Shown piece after piece: positions 7,977 to 15,992 of a stretch of DNA of 64,000 bases. This DNA comes from Limnohabitans sp. Rim47 (GTDB taxonomy: Bacteria; Pseudomonadota; Gammaproteobacteria; Burkholderiales; Burkholderiaceae_C): the NCBI RefSeq assembly GCF_001517545.1, contig NZ_FBYA01000001.1, forward strand, positions 716,930 through 780,929, read 5' to 3'. Position numbers and translations under genes: made by a program. The notes below the pieces were generated by a model. That model made no database searches. It was not told the origin of the DNA and worked only from the letters and a program-made list of their open reading frames with translations. Positions within the stretch are counted from its first letter, which is position 1. Each line of letters begins with the position of its first letter.

Positions 7977-8794
7977 TGACCGAAAACGCCGCCAAAAAAG
8001 ACATTCAAAAACTCCAGCGGGCCATTGTGGACGCCTTGGAGGACGTCAAGGCCCAAGAAATCCAGGTGTTTGACACCGAGCACCTGTCCTCCTTGTTTGA
8101 GCGGGTCATCATTGCATCCGGCACTTCGAACCGCCAGACCAAAGCCTTGGCCGCCAGCGTGCGCGACAAAGTGCGCAACGCTGGTTTTGGCAAGCCCCGC
8201 ATGGAAGGCGAAGACAACGGCGAATGGATCATCGTGGATTGCGGCCAAGCCGTGGTGCATGTCATGCAGCCCACCATCCGCACTTACTACAACCTCGAAG
8301 AAATCTGGGGCGGTACGCCCGTCCGCTTGAAGTTCGGTGCACCCAAGCCTGTGGCGACCGCTGAGGTCAAAGGCCACATCAAGAACTCCGTGGCCAAAAA
8401 AGCCACCAAAGCCTCGGCCACAAAAACCGCCAGCGCCAAGCCTGCGGCAAAGGCCAAGCCCGCTTTGAAGGCGCCAGCCAAGCCGGCTGCGAAAACGCCA
8501 GCCAAAGTGGCCCCAAAAGCAGCCCCAAAAGCAGCCCCAAAAGCAGCGGCAAAAGCACCCTCGAAGACCGCGGTCAAAACAGCGACAAAGGCCCCCGCTA
8601 AAACGGCAGCCAAAACCGCTGCCAAGCCCGCCAGCAAGTCAACGGTCAAGCCCAGCACCACCAGCAAGCCCACCTTGAAAACAGTGGGCAAGCCAACGGT
8701 CAAGCCCGCTGCCAAAGCGGCCGCCAAGCCGGCGGCCAAAAAAGCACCCGCTCGCAAGGCCGTGCAAGCCACGACCCGCCGTAAAGCCGATTGA
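7976..8794 (+). CDS. rsfS: Ribosomal silencing factor RsfS with a long Ala/Lys/Pro-rich C-terminal extension
   Basis: Residues 1 to about 122 form a complete RsfS (Iojap/RsfA) domain, with IQKLQRAIVDALEDVKAQEI at the start, VIIASGTSNRQTKALA near residue 44 and the end motif YYNLEEIWGG near 104-113. RsfS binds L14 and blocks subunit joining when nutrients are scarce. The usual family length is about 105-125 residues, but this one has 272. Residues about 125-272 are a low-complexity tail of Ala, Lys, Pro and Thr resembling histone H1-like or AlgP tails, encoded partly by 12-base tandem repeats. The tail is strongly basic, likely disordered, and may bind rRNA or DNA. The frame is intact to the stop. 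Confidence 0.92.
   Translation: MTENAAKKDIQKLQRAIVDALEDVKAQEIQVFDTEHLSSLFERVIIASGTSNRQTKALAASVRDKVRNAGFGKPRMEGEDNGEWIIVDCGQAVVHVMQPTIRTYYNLEEIWGGTPVRLKFGAPKPVATAEVKGHIKNSVAKKATKASATKTASAKPAAKAKPALKAPAKPAAKTPAKVAPKAAPKAAPKAAAKAPSKTAVKTATKAPAKTAAKTAAKPASKSTVKPSTTSKPTLKTVGKPTVKPAAKAAAKPAAKKAPARKAVQATTRRKAD
8511..8557 (+). repeat. 12-base tandem repeat inside rsfS encoding PKAA units
   Basis: Three perfect copies of CCCCAAAAGCAG run from 8511 to 8546, followed by a degenerate fourth copy. They encode successive Pro-Lys-Ala-Ala units in the RsfS tail. Being a multiple of three, gain or loss of a unit would keep the frame. Confidence 0.85.
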
Positions 8795-8800
8795 TCCTGC

Positions 8801-9268
8801 ATGAAGTTGCTGATCGTTGCGGTCGGCCTGCGTGTGCCCGACTGGGCGCAAACTGCCTGGGACGACTACGCCAAACGTTTTCCGCCTGAGCTCAAGGTCG
8901 AGCTCAAGGCCGTGAAAACCGAGCCCCGTGGCTCTAAAACCCTGCCCACGCTGTATGCCGCAGAACGCCAGCGCATCGAAGCAGCCATTCCCCGTGGCAC
9001 CCGCATTGTGGTGTTGGATGAACGTGGCACCAACCTCACCACGCAGGCCTTGGCGACGCGCCTGACCAGCTGGCAGTTGGGTGGCGACGATGTGGCCTTG
9101 GTGATTGGCGGGCCGGATGGACTGGAGCCTGAGTTCAGGCAAGCCGCTCATGAGCGCATCCGCCTGTCCGACATGACCTTGCCTCACGCCATGGCCCGCG
9201 TGCTGCTGATCGAGCAGCTCTACCGCGCCTGGTCGATCAACGCCAACCACCCCTACCACCGCGAATGA
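8801..9268 (+). CDS. rlmH: 23S rRNA (pseudouridine(1915)-N(3))-methyltransferase RlmH
   Basis: A 155-residue SPOUT methyltransferase that methylates pseudouridine 1915 in helix 69 of 23S rRNA on the assembled 70S ribosome. Family features are MKLLIVAVGLRVPDWAQ at the start, the SAM-binding LVIGGPDGLEPEF near residue 103 and the C-terminal LPHAMARVLLIEQLYRAWSI with the invariant HPYHRE end. The length is exactly that of the E. coli enzyme. It starts 6 bases after rsfS and overlaps maf by 4 bases (ATGA). Confidence 0.96.
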   Translation: MKLLIVAVGLRVPDWAQTAWDDYAKRFPPELKVELKAVKTEPRGSKTLPTLYAAERQRIEAAIPRGTRIVVLDERGTNLTTQALATRLTSWQLGGDDVALVIGGPDGLEPEFRQAAHERIRLSDMTLPHAMARVLLIEQLYRAWSINANHPYHRE

Positions 9269-9867
9269 GCGATTTCATTTACCTTGCTTCCCAAAGCCCA
9301 CGGCGCAGCCAGTTACTGGACCAAATCGGTGTGGCTCACACTTTGCTGTTGGCCGGGCCGGAGGAAGACGCCGAATCGTTGGAAGACGTGCGCGGAGCCG
9401 AGGCCCCAGCGCGTTATGTGGCCCGAGTGACGGGCTTGAAGCTGGACGCCGCCGTGCAGCGCCTTCAGCGTCAAGGCCTGCCCGCAGCACCTGTGCTGTG
9501 CGCTGACACCACGGTGTGTCTGGGTCGTGACATTTTGGGCAAGCCGACAAACGAAGCCGATGCCCTGCGCATCCTTCAATTACTCGCGGGCCAAACCCAC
9601 CGGGTGTTGACGGCGGTGGCGGTACAAAAAGGCAGTCGGCGCGAGTCTGCCGTGTCGGCTTCCTGGGTGCGTTTTGCGCCGATGACCCTCACACAGATCA
9701 AGGCCTATGTGGCCACCGGCGAGCCCATGGGCAAGGCCGGAGCTTACGGTGTGCAAGGCAGGGCAGCTGCTCACATTGAACAGATTCGGGGCAGTTATTC
9801 AGGCATCATGGGCCTGCCGCTTTTCGAGACGGCCCGTTTGCTGCGCACCTTAGGCGTTCGCTGCTGA
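9265..9867 (+). CDS. maf: Maf family nucleoside triphosphate pyrophosphatase (likely dTTP/UTP type)
   Basis: A 200-residue house-cleaning pyrophosphatase that hydrolyses non-canonical or excess nucleotides. It has the opening loop ASQSPRRSQLLDQIG (about residues 8-22), the catalytic ADTTVCLGRDILGKP near residue 80 and GEPMGKAGAYGVQG near residue 152. The KAGAYGVQG form matches the dTTP/UTP-specific branch (YhdE-like) rather than the YceF branch. It overlaps rlmH by ATGA and is followed about 90 bases later by the ribonuclease G gene, the usual maf-rng neighbourhood. Confidence 0.93.
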   Translation: MSDFIYLASQSPRRSQLLDQIGVAHTLLLAGPEEDAESLEDVRGAEAPARYVARVTGLKLDAAVQRLQRQGLPAAPVLCADTTVCLGRDILGKPTNEADALRILQLLAGQTHRVLTAVAVQKGSRRESAVSASWVRFAPMTLTQIKAYVATGEPMGKAGAYGVQGRAAAHIEQIRGSYSGIMGLPLFETARLLRTLGVRC

Positions 9868-9959
9868 GCTGTTGACGGGACGCTTTCGAGGTCCGTGCCC
9901 CGTGCCCTTGTGTGTTGACATGCTGTGAGCCGCCCCCATTTTTCAACCTGATTCCATCC

Positions 9960-11434
9960 ATGCAACAAGATATTTTGGTCAATTGGTCGCCCCAGGAAAC
10001 CCGGGTCGCGGTGGTCGAATTTGGTGCCGTGCAAGAGCTGCACGTCGAACGCACGCTGGAGCGCGGTCTGGTGGGCAATGTGTACTTGGGCAAAGTGGCC
10101 CGGGTCTTGCCTGGCATGCAGTCGGCTTTCATCGACATCGGTCTGGACAAGGCTGCCTTTTTGCATGTGGCCGATGTGTGGCAAAAACATGCCGAAGGCG
10201 AGGCCGCTGCTGCACGCACAGGGGCCAGCCGCTGGTGCCCATTGAAAAACAGGTGTTTGAAGGCCGAGCGATCTTGGTGCAGGTCATCAAGGACCCGATG
10301 GGAACCAAGGGCGCTCGTTTGTCTACGCAAATCAGCATTGCGGGACGGCACCTGGTGTTTTTGCCCCAAGACGACCACATTGGCGTATCGCAAAAAATTC
10401 CTTCTGACCAACGGGATGCGCTGCGCAAAAGACTTTTGTCGCTGGTAGGCCCAGCGGGTGGCGGCTTCATTTTGCGCACCAATGCGGAAGATTCGAGCGA
10501 CGAAGAATTGCAAGACGACATCGCTTATTTGCGCAAAACCTGGACCCGCATCAAGGAAGCCTCGATGCGTTTGCCGCCCGCGTCCTTGCTGCACCAAGAC
10601 CTCACGCTGTTGCAGCGTGTGTTGCGCGATCTGGTGGGCGAGGTCACGCAAAGCATCCGCATCGATTCACAAGAGCAGTTTGCCAAACTGCAGTCGTTTG
10701 GTCTTGAGTTCATGCCCAAAGCGGCGGAGCGCCTGCAACTCTACAAAGGTGAGCGGCCGATTTTCGACCTTTACGCGATTGACGAGGAAATCGCCAAGGC
10801 ACTGGGCCGTCGGGTGGACCTCAAATCCGGTGGCTACCTGATCATTGACCAGACCGAAGCGCTGACCACGGTGGATGTGAATACGGGTGGTTATGTCGGG
10901 GTGCGTAATTTTGAAGACACCATCTTCAAGACCAATCTGGAGGCGGCTCAGGCCATCGCCCGCCAGTTGCGTCTGCGCAACCTGGGCGGCATTGTGATTG
11001 CTGACTTCATCGACATGTCCCGCGCGGATCACCAAGATGCCGTGTTGGCCGAGTTTCGCAAGCAGTTGGCACGGGACCGTGTCAAAACCATGGCGGGTGG
11101 TTTTTCATCGTTGGGCTTGCTTGAAATGACCCGCAAACGCACCCGCGAGTCATTGGCTCACATGCTGTGCGAGCCTTGCCCCAGTTGCCAGGGCAAGGGC
11201 ATCGTCAAGACGCCGCGCTCGGTGGTGTACGACATCTTGAGAGAAATTCTGCGCGAAGCGCGTCAGTTCAACCCCCGTGAGTTCCGCATTTTGGCCACCT
11301 CGGCGGTGATCGATTTGTTGTTGGACGAAGAAAGCCAGCACCTGGCGGGCTTGTCAGACTTCATCGCCAAGCCGATTTCGCTGCAAGTTGAGCCCGCCAT
11401 GGGGCCTGAACAATACGATGTAGTCTTGCTCTGA
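9960..11434 (+). pseudogene. rng: Ribonuclease G, apparent frameshift near 10221
   Basis: From ATG 9960, about 87 codons encode the N-terminal S1-type domain (MQQDILVNWSPQETRVAVVE, then GNVYLGKVARVLPGMQSAF). Homology then breaks at ACAGGGGCC (10218-10226) and resumes one frame over with PLVPIEKQVFEG. It continues without a stop through the catalytic aspartates (LTTVDVNTGGYVG; VIADFIDMSRADHQ) and the Zn-link CEPCPSCQGKG to 11434. With one base restored the gene would encode about 491 residues, the normal RNase G length. RNase G trims the 5' end of 16S rRNA and degrades mRNA. Either the strain carries a real one-base deletion or the sequence has an error in the G-run. All catalytic motifs downstream are intact, which favours an error or a very recent mutation. 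Confidence 0.85.
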
Positions 11435-11453
11435 GCCCTGCTGAGCGGGACCG

Positions 11454-13226
11454 TCAAGTGGCCTCGTTGGCCCATTCGCCACGGTGGTGCAATCGCGCAT
11501 AAGCGCCACCCGATGCCAGCAAGTGGGCTGGGGCACCTTGTTCCACAATCCGGCCCTGCTCCATGACCACCACACGGTCTGCATGTTCTATGGTGGACAG
11601 GCGGTGCGCCACGATCAACGTGGTCCGACCTTGCATGAGTTTTTGCAAGGCATCCTGAACCAGCCGTTCAGACTCGTTGTCCAGCGCTGAGGTGGCTTCG
11701 TCGAGAATCAAAATCGGCGCATCTTTGTAGAGCGCCCTGGCAATGGCCAGTCGCTGGCGCTGACCACCAGACAGCTGGCTGGCGTTGTGGCCCAACAGCG
11801 TGTCCATGCCTTGGGGCATTTGCGACACATGGCTCCACAGGTTGGCCGCTTCTAGGCTGGCCTGAATCCGATCTCTGTTTGCGGCATGACCCAGGCAGAC
11901 GTTGGCGGCCACTGTGTCGTTGAGCATGACTACATCCTGGCTGACCATGGCGATTTGCCGCCGCAAACTGTCCAGCGCCCAATCCTGAATGGGGACGCCA
12001 TCGATGCACACCTGGCCAGAGCTGGCTTGCACGAACCTGGGCAGCAATTGGATCAAGGTGGTTTTGCCGGCCCCTGATGCGCCCACGAGGGCCACGGTTT
12101 CTCCAGGGCTGACCTCGAGATTGACCCCTGACAGCGCCGGTTGCCCCTCAGCGGTGAACTTCAAATGCACATCCTGCCAAGACACGGCACCCTGGGCTCG
12201 GGTGCTGGTGTAAGCACCTTGCGTTTCTTCCTTGGCCTCATGAATCAACGTCAGGCCTCTTTCGAGGGCTGCCAGTCCCCGGGTGATGGGGCTGGAAATC
12301 TCAGCCAAGCGCTTGATGGGGGCGACCAGCATCAGCATGGCGGTGATGAACGCCACAAAGCCGCCCACGGTTGCGCCTGATGCGCCGTTTTGACTTTGGT
12401 ACAGCGCCAACACCAGCACCATGGACAGTGACAAAGCCGCCATGATTTGGGTCAATGGTGTCATGGCTGCAGAGGCCACGGTGGTCTTCAGGGCCAGACG
12501 ACGTAGCACCTGGGCCAGTTGGGAAAAACGCGCAATTTGGTGGGCTTGGCCGCCTTGCAGTCGCACAACACGGTGGGCCAGGACGTTTTCTTCAACCACA
12601 TAGGCCAGGTTGTCGGTGGCGTTTTGGCTTTCTTTGGTCAATTTGTACAGTCGCCGAGACAGCGCTTTCATGATCCAGCTCAAGCCTGGTGCCACCGTAA
12701 ACACCACCAGGGTGAGCTTCCAGTTGAGCCACATCAAGTAACCCAGCAGGGCGATCAGCGTGAACCCGTCACGCGCCAATGCGATCACCGCGGACACCAA
12801 TTGTGAAGAGCCATTTTGGACCTCATAAACAAGGGTGTTCGACAGGGCGCTGGCTGATTGCTTTGAAAAGAGGGACAGATCCGCCTTCATGAGTTGTGCG
12901 AACAACTGCGAACGGAGCTTTTCCATACCGTCATTGGTCAACCTGGAAAGGGCGTATTGAGCGACGAAGTTCGCCATGCCTCGGACCGTGAACAAGCCGA
13001 CCACAGCCGCCGGGATGGCCCACAAAGGCAGTTTGTTCTCAGAAAACCCTTTGTCCAGCAAAGGCTGAAACAAGGCCGGAATCATTGGCTCAGTCAATGC
13101 GGCGATCAAGGTCGCCAAAACGGCTATGGCCCAAATCCCGCGCTGATTCCCAAAATAAGGCGCCAGTCGTCGCAAGCGTTGCCGAATACTGGACTGAGAA
13201 GTGGGAGGGGTGGAGGGCAGGCTCAT
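11454..13226 (-). CDS. msbA: Lipid A export ATP-binding/permease protein MsbA
   Basis: A 590-residue ABC half-transporter that forms a homodimer and flips core-lipid A across the inner membrane. The N-terminal half has six predicted membrane helices within about residues 25-320. The nucleotide-binding domain follows, with Walker A GASGAGKTTLIQ near residue 385, signature LSGGQRQRLAIARAL near 484 and Walker B ILILDEATSALD near 505. MsbA is preferred to a generic multidrug exporter because of size and architecture, and LptF/LptG occur in the same window. It is convergent with rng and divergent from tolB, about 100 bases away. Confidence 0.85.
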   Translation of the reverse strand: MSLPSTPPTSQSSIRQRLRRLAPYFGNQRGIWAIAVLATLIAALTEPMIPALFQPLLDKGFSENKLPLWAIPAAVVGLFTVRGMANFVAQYALSRLTNDGMEKLRSQLFAQLMKADLSLFSKQSASALSNTLVYEVQNGSSQLVSAVIALARDGFTLIALLGYLMWLNWKLTLVVFTVAPGLSWIMKALSRRLYKLTKESQNATDNLAYVVEENVLAHRVVRLQGGQAHQIARFSQLAQVLRRLALKTTVASAAMTPLTQIMAALSLSMVLVLALYQSQNGASGATVGGFVAFITAMLMLVAPIKRLAEISSPITRGLAALERGLTLIHEAKEETQGAYTSTRAQGAVSWQDVHLKFTAEGQPALSGVNLEVSPGETVALVGASGAGKTTLIQLLPRFVQASSGQVCIDGVPIQDWALDSLRRQIAMVSQDVVMLNDTVAANVCLGHAANRDRIQASLEAANLWSHVSQMPQGMDTLLGHNASQLSGGQRQRLAIARALYKDAPILILDEATSALDNESERLVQDALQKLMQGRTTLIVAHRLSTIEHADRVVVMEQGRIVEQGAPAHLLASGGAYARLHHRGEWANEAT

Positions 13227-13325
13227 GGCCTAGATTGTAAGTAGGGCTGCGGGCCCAAGGGCCAAAAATGGGTTTCTAAGGTGTACGATCATGGGTTTCG
13301 CGATTTCACTGACCAGCCTACCCAC

Positions 13326-14618
13326 ATGAAGCCTGTTTTTTTGCGCATTGGCCTGTTGTCCTGCTTGCTAAAGCTGCTAGTTTTGAGTGCGATGGCTGTG
13401 CCAGCTTGGGCGCAATTCCGTGTGGAAGTCAGCGGTGTGGGCATGACCCAGTTGCCCGTTGTGATTGCACCCTTCAAAGGCGAGGCGGCTGCCCCGCAAA
13501 AGTTGGCCAGCATTGTTCAGGCCGATCTGGAGCGCAGTGGTCAATTCAAGGGCTTGGCTGCGGGTTCTGCCCTGCTGGACGAAACCAGCCGGCCCGATTG
13601 GTCGCCTTGGCGCCAGTTGTCCGCCGAGGCCTTGGTTGCCGGCTCTGTGACCCGATTGGCCGATGGTCGTTTTGATGTCCGCGCCCGCTTGTGGGATGTG
13701 GTCAAGGGCCAGGAAAAAAGCGATTTCAAAGACACCGTCTCTGCGGGCGATTTGCGTTTGTCCGCGCACCGCATGGCCGATTGGGTTTACCAGCAGCTCA
13801 CGGGCACTCCGGGCGCTTTCGCCTCACGCATCAGCTATGTGACCAAGGTGGGCGAGCGCTATTCTTTGTGGATTGCAGACTCCGACGGCGAAAACCCCAA
13901 GTCGGCTTTGACCAGCCCAGAGCCCATCATTTCACCATCCTGGTCGCCCAGTGGCACCCAGTTAGCCTACGTTTCATTTGAACTGCGCAAGCCCGTTGTG
14001 TACGTACACGAACTGGCCACTGGCCAACGGCGGGCAGTGGCCAATTTCAAAGGCTCTAACAGTGCGCCAGCTTGGAGCGCTGACGGAAAATCCCTGGCCG
14101 CGACACTCAGCCGCGATGGCGGATCCCAGCTTTTCCGGATTGACCTGAACGGCGGCGAACCGCGCCGCTTGTCGTCATCCGGCGGCATCAACACCGAGCC
14201 CGCATTTTCACCGGATGGCAGCGCTTTGTTCTTCGTCAGTGATCGGGGCGGCAGTCCCCAGATTTACCGCATGCCTGCTCAGGGTGGGCCAGCCGAGCGC
14301 ATGACTTTCACGGGCACCTACAATATTTCGCCTGCGGTCAGTCCAGATGGGCGTTGGTTGGCCTATATCTCTCGCATTGGCGGTGCATTTCGTTTGCACT
14401 TGATGGATCTGGCTTCGGGTCAAGTCACCGCCCTGACCGACACTTCGGCGGACGAGCGACCCAGTTTTGCACCGAACAGCCGCTTGCTGGTCTATGCCAC
14501 GATTTTCCAAGGTCGCGATTCCTTGATGACCACCACATTGGATGGGCGCATCAAAGCTCGCTTGGCCGGGCAAGGCGGCGATATCCGGGAACCCCACTGG
14601 GGCCCGGTGCGCAAATGA
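13326..14618 (+). CDS. tolB: Tol-Pal system beta-propeller protein TolB
   Basis: A 430-residue periplasmic protein with a Sec signal peptide (residues 1 to about 29, ending VPAWAQ). An N-terminal TolB_N domain (VIAPFKGEAAAPQ, SGQFKGL) is followed by a six-bladed WD40-like beta-propeller. PDxK-type blades are visible as PSWSPSGTQLAYVSFE, PAWSADGKSLAATL, PAFSPDGSALFFVSDRGG and PAVSPDGRWLAYIS. TolB links TolA and Pal during outer-membrane constriction at division. ATG 13326 is chosen because it begins the signal peptide; a GTG at 13281 would add 15 untypical residues. tolQRA are not upstream; the divergent msbA is there instead. Confidence 0.95.
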   Translation: MKPVFLRIGLLSCLLKLLVLSAMAVPAWAQFRVEVSGVGMTQLPVVIAPFKGEAAAPQKLASIVQADLERSGQFKGLAAGSALLDETSRPDWSPWRQLSAEALVAGSVTRLADGRFDVRARLWDVVKGQEKSDFKDTVSAGDLRLSAHRMADWVYQQLTGTPGAFASRISYVTKVGERYSLWIADSDGENPKSALTSPEPIISPSWSPSGTQLAYVSFELRKPVVYVHELATGQRRAVANFKGSNSAPAWSADGKSLAATLSRDGGSQLFRIDLNGGEPRRLSSSGGINTEPAFSPDGSALFFVSDRGGSPQIYRMPAQGGPAERMTFTGTYNISPAVSPDGRWLAYISRIGGAFRLHLMDLASGQVTALTDTSADERPSFAPNSRLLVYATIFQGRDSLMTTTLDGRIKARLAGQGGDIREPHWGPVRK

Positions 14619-14657
14619 ATTTTTGAACATTCACTTTTTAATTTGACGAGGTAATTC

Positions 14658-15194
14658 ATGACGAATAAATTTTTGGCCAGTTTGTTGTTTGTGGCGCTGT
14701 TGGCGGGTTGTGCATCGGGCGTGAAACTGGACGATGTGCCGGTTGAAGACAAGTCGGCCACATCCTCTGGCGTGTCCACGCAAGGCATTGGCAACGACCA
14801 AAACGGCGCACAAACGGGTGTGAGCGGCGTGGTGGTTGACAAGTCGGTTTCGGGCATTGGCCCTGTGGGCGTGGCGCACGTGGTCTATTTTGATTACGAC
14901 AGCTTCGTGGTTCGCGCTGAAGCCCGTCCTGTGATCGAAAACCATGCCCGTTTCTTGCAGGCCAACAAACAACGCAAAGCCAACTTGGAAGGTCACACCG
15001 ACGAGCGCGGTGGCCGTGAATACAACTTGGCACTGGGCCAAAAGCGCGCCGAGTCTGTGCGTCAGGCTCTGAGTTTGCTGGGTGTGTCCGACAGCCAACT
15101 GGAAGCGGTCAGCTATGGCAAAGAAAAACCGGCTGCTCAAGGCTCTGCCGAAGCTGACTTGGCTAAAAACCGCCGCGTCGAAATCCGGTATTGA
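14658..15194 (+). CDS. pal: Peptidoglycan-associated lipoprotein Pal
   Basis: A 178-residue outer-membrane lipoprotein. The signal peptide ends in the lipobox LLAGC with lipid-modified Cys18. The C-terminal OmpA-like peptidoglycan-binding domain spans about residues 70-178, with VYFDYDSFVVRAEA, EGHTDERGGREYNLALGQ and KNRRVEIRY. It tethers the outer membrane to the cell wall and partners TolB. It is 39 bases after tolB, with GAGG upstream of the ATG, and its stop lies just before the cpoB start. Confidence 0.97.
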   Translation: MTNKFLASLLFVALLAGCASGVKLDDVPVEDKSATSSGVSTQGIGNDQNGAQTGVSGVVVDKSVSGIGPVGVAHVVYFDYDSFVVRAEARPVIENHARFLQANKQRKANLEGHTDERGGREYNLALGQKRAESVRQALSLLGVSDSQLEAVSYGKEKPAAQGSAEADLAKNRRVEIRY

Positions 15195-15199
15195 TCGCC

Positions 15200-15973
15200 A
15201 TGAGCACGCGCGTGGTTTCAAGCTGGGCATGGTCCCGATGGGCGCTGGTCTGTGTGATGTCCGGTTTGCTGGGCACAGCGCACGCGGCGCTTTTTGAAGA
15301 CGATGAGGCCCGCAAGGCCATTCTGGATTTGCGCCAACGCGTCGAGCAATCGAACGCGGCCATCAAAGGCCTGAGTGAAGAGAACGCCCGGTTGCGCCGA
15401 TCATTGCTTGATTTTCAGGGTCAGATCGAAAGCCTCAAGACCGAGCTGTCTCAAGGTCGTGGCGCTCAAGAGCAACTGGCCCGCGATGTGTCGGAAGTGC
15501 AATTGCGCCAAAAAGACATGGTGAACGGTGTGGACGAACGTTTGCGCCGTTTCGAGCCGTTGAAGGTCTCGGTTGACGGTGTCGAATTCATGGCCGAGCC
15601 CGCTGAAAAGCGCGACTACGAGGCGGCCATGGACACCTTCCGTAAAGGTGATTTTGTGGCTGCACAAGCGGCTTTGAACTCGTTTTTTCATCGCTACAGC
15701 AAAGGGGGTTATGCACCTTCGGCGCTGTTCTGGCTGGGCAATGCGCAATATGCCAACAAGGACTACAAAGAGTCGATGGTGAATTTTCAGCAAATGCTGA
15801 AGTCTTCACCCACACACCCGCGTGCGCCCGAAGCCATGTTGGCCGTCTCCAACATTCAGATCGAATTGAAGGACCTCAAAGCGGCCCGCAAAACGATGGA
15901 AGAATTGGTCAAGACCTACCCAGCATCCGAGACCGCAGCAACGGCACGCGATCGCTTGGCGCGCTTGCGTTGA
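15200..15973 (+). CDS. cpoB: Cell division coordinator CpoB (YbgF)
   Basis: A 257-residue periplasmic protein from ATG 15200; a TTG at 15191 overlapping the pal stop is an alternative. It has a signal peptide ending near TAHAALFED. A predicted coiled coil at about residues 40-105 (rich in E, Q, R, L) mediates trimer formation. A C-terminal TPR domain follows (YEAAMDTFRKGDFVAAQAAL; FWLGNAQYANKDYKESMVNF; TYPASETAATARDRLARL). CpoB couples Tol-Pal with peptidoglycan synthesis by PBP1B. It is the third gene of the tolB-pal-cpoB unit. Confidence 0.93.
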   Translation: MSTRVVSSWAWSRWALVCVMSGLLGTAHAALFEDDEARKAILDLRQRVEQSNAAIKGLSEENARLRRSLLDFQGQIESLKTELSQGRGAQEQLARDVSEVQLRQKDMVNGVDERLRRFEPLKVSVDGVEFMAEPAEKRDYEAAMDTFRKGDFVAAQAALNSFFHRYSKGGYAPSALFWLGNAQYANKDYKESMVNFQQMLKSSPTHPRAPEAMLAVSNIQIELKDLKAARKTMEELVKTYPASETAATARDRLARLR

Positions 15974-15992
15974 CCTCCAGGGCTTTCGGGTG

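Noticed and set aside
13281..13325. Upstream GTG start for tolB adding 15 residues
   Set aside because: The extension would bury the signal peptide; ATG 13326 gives a proper Sec signal.
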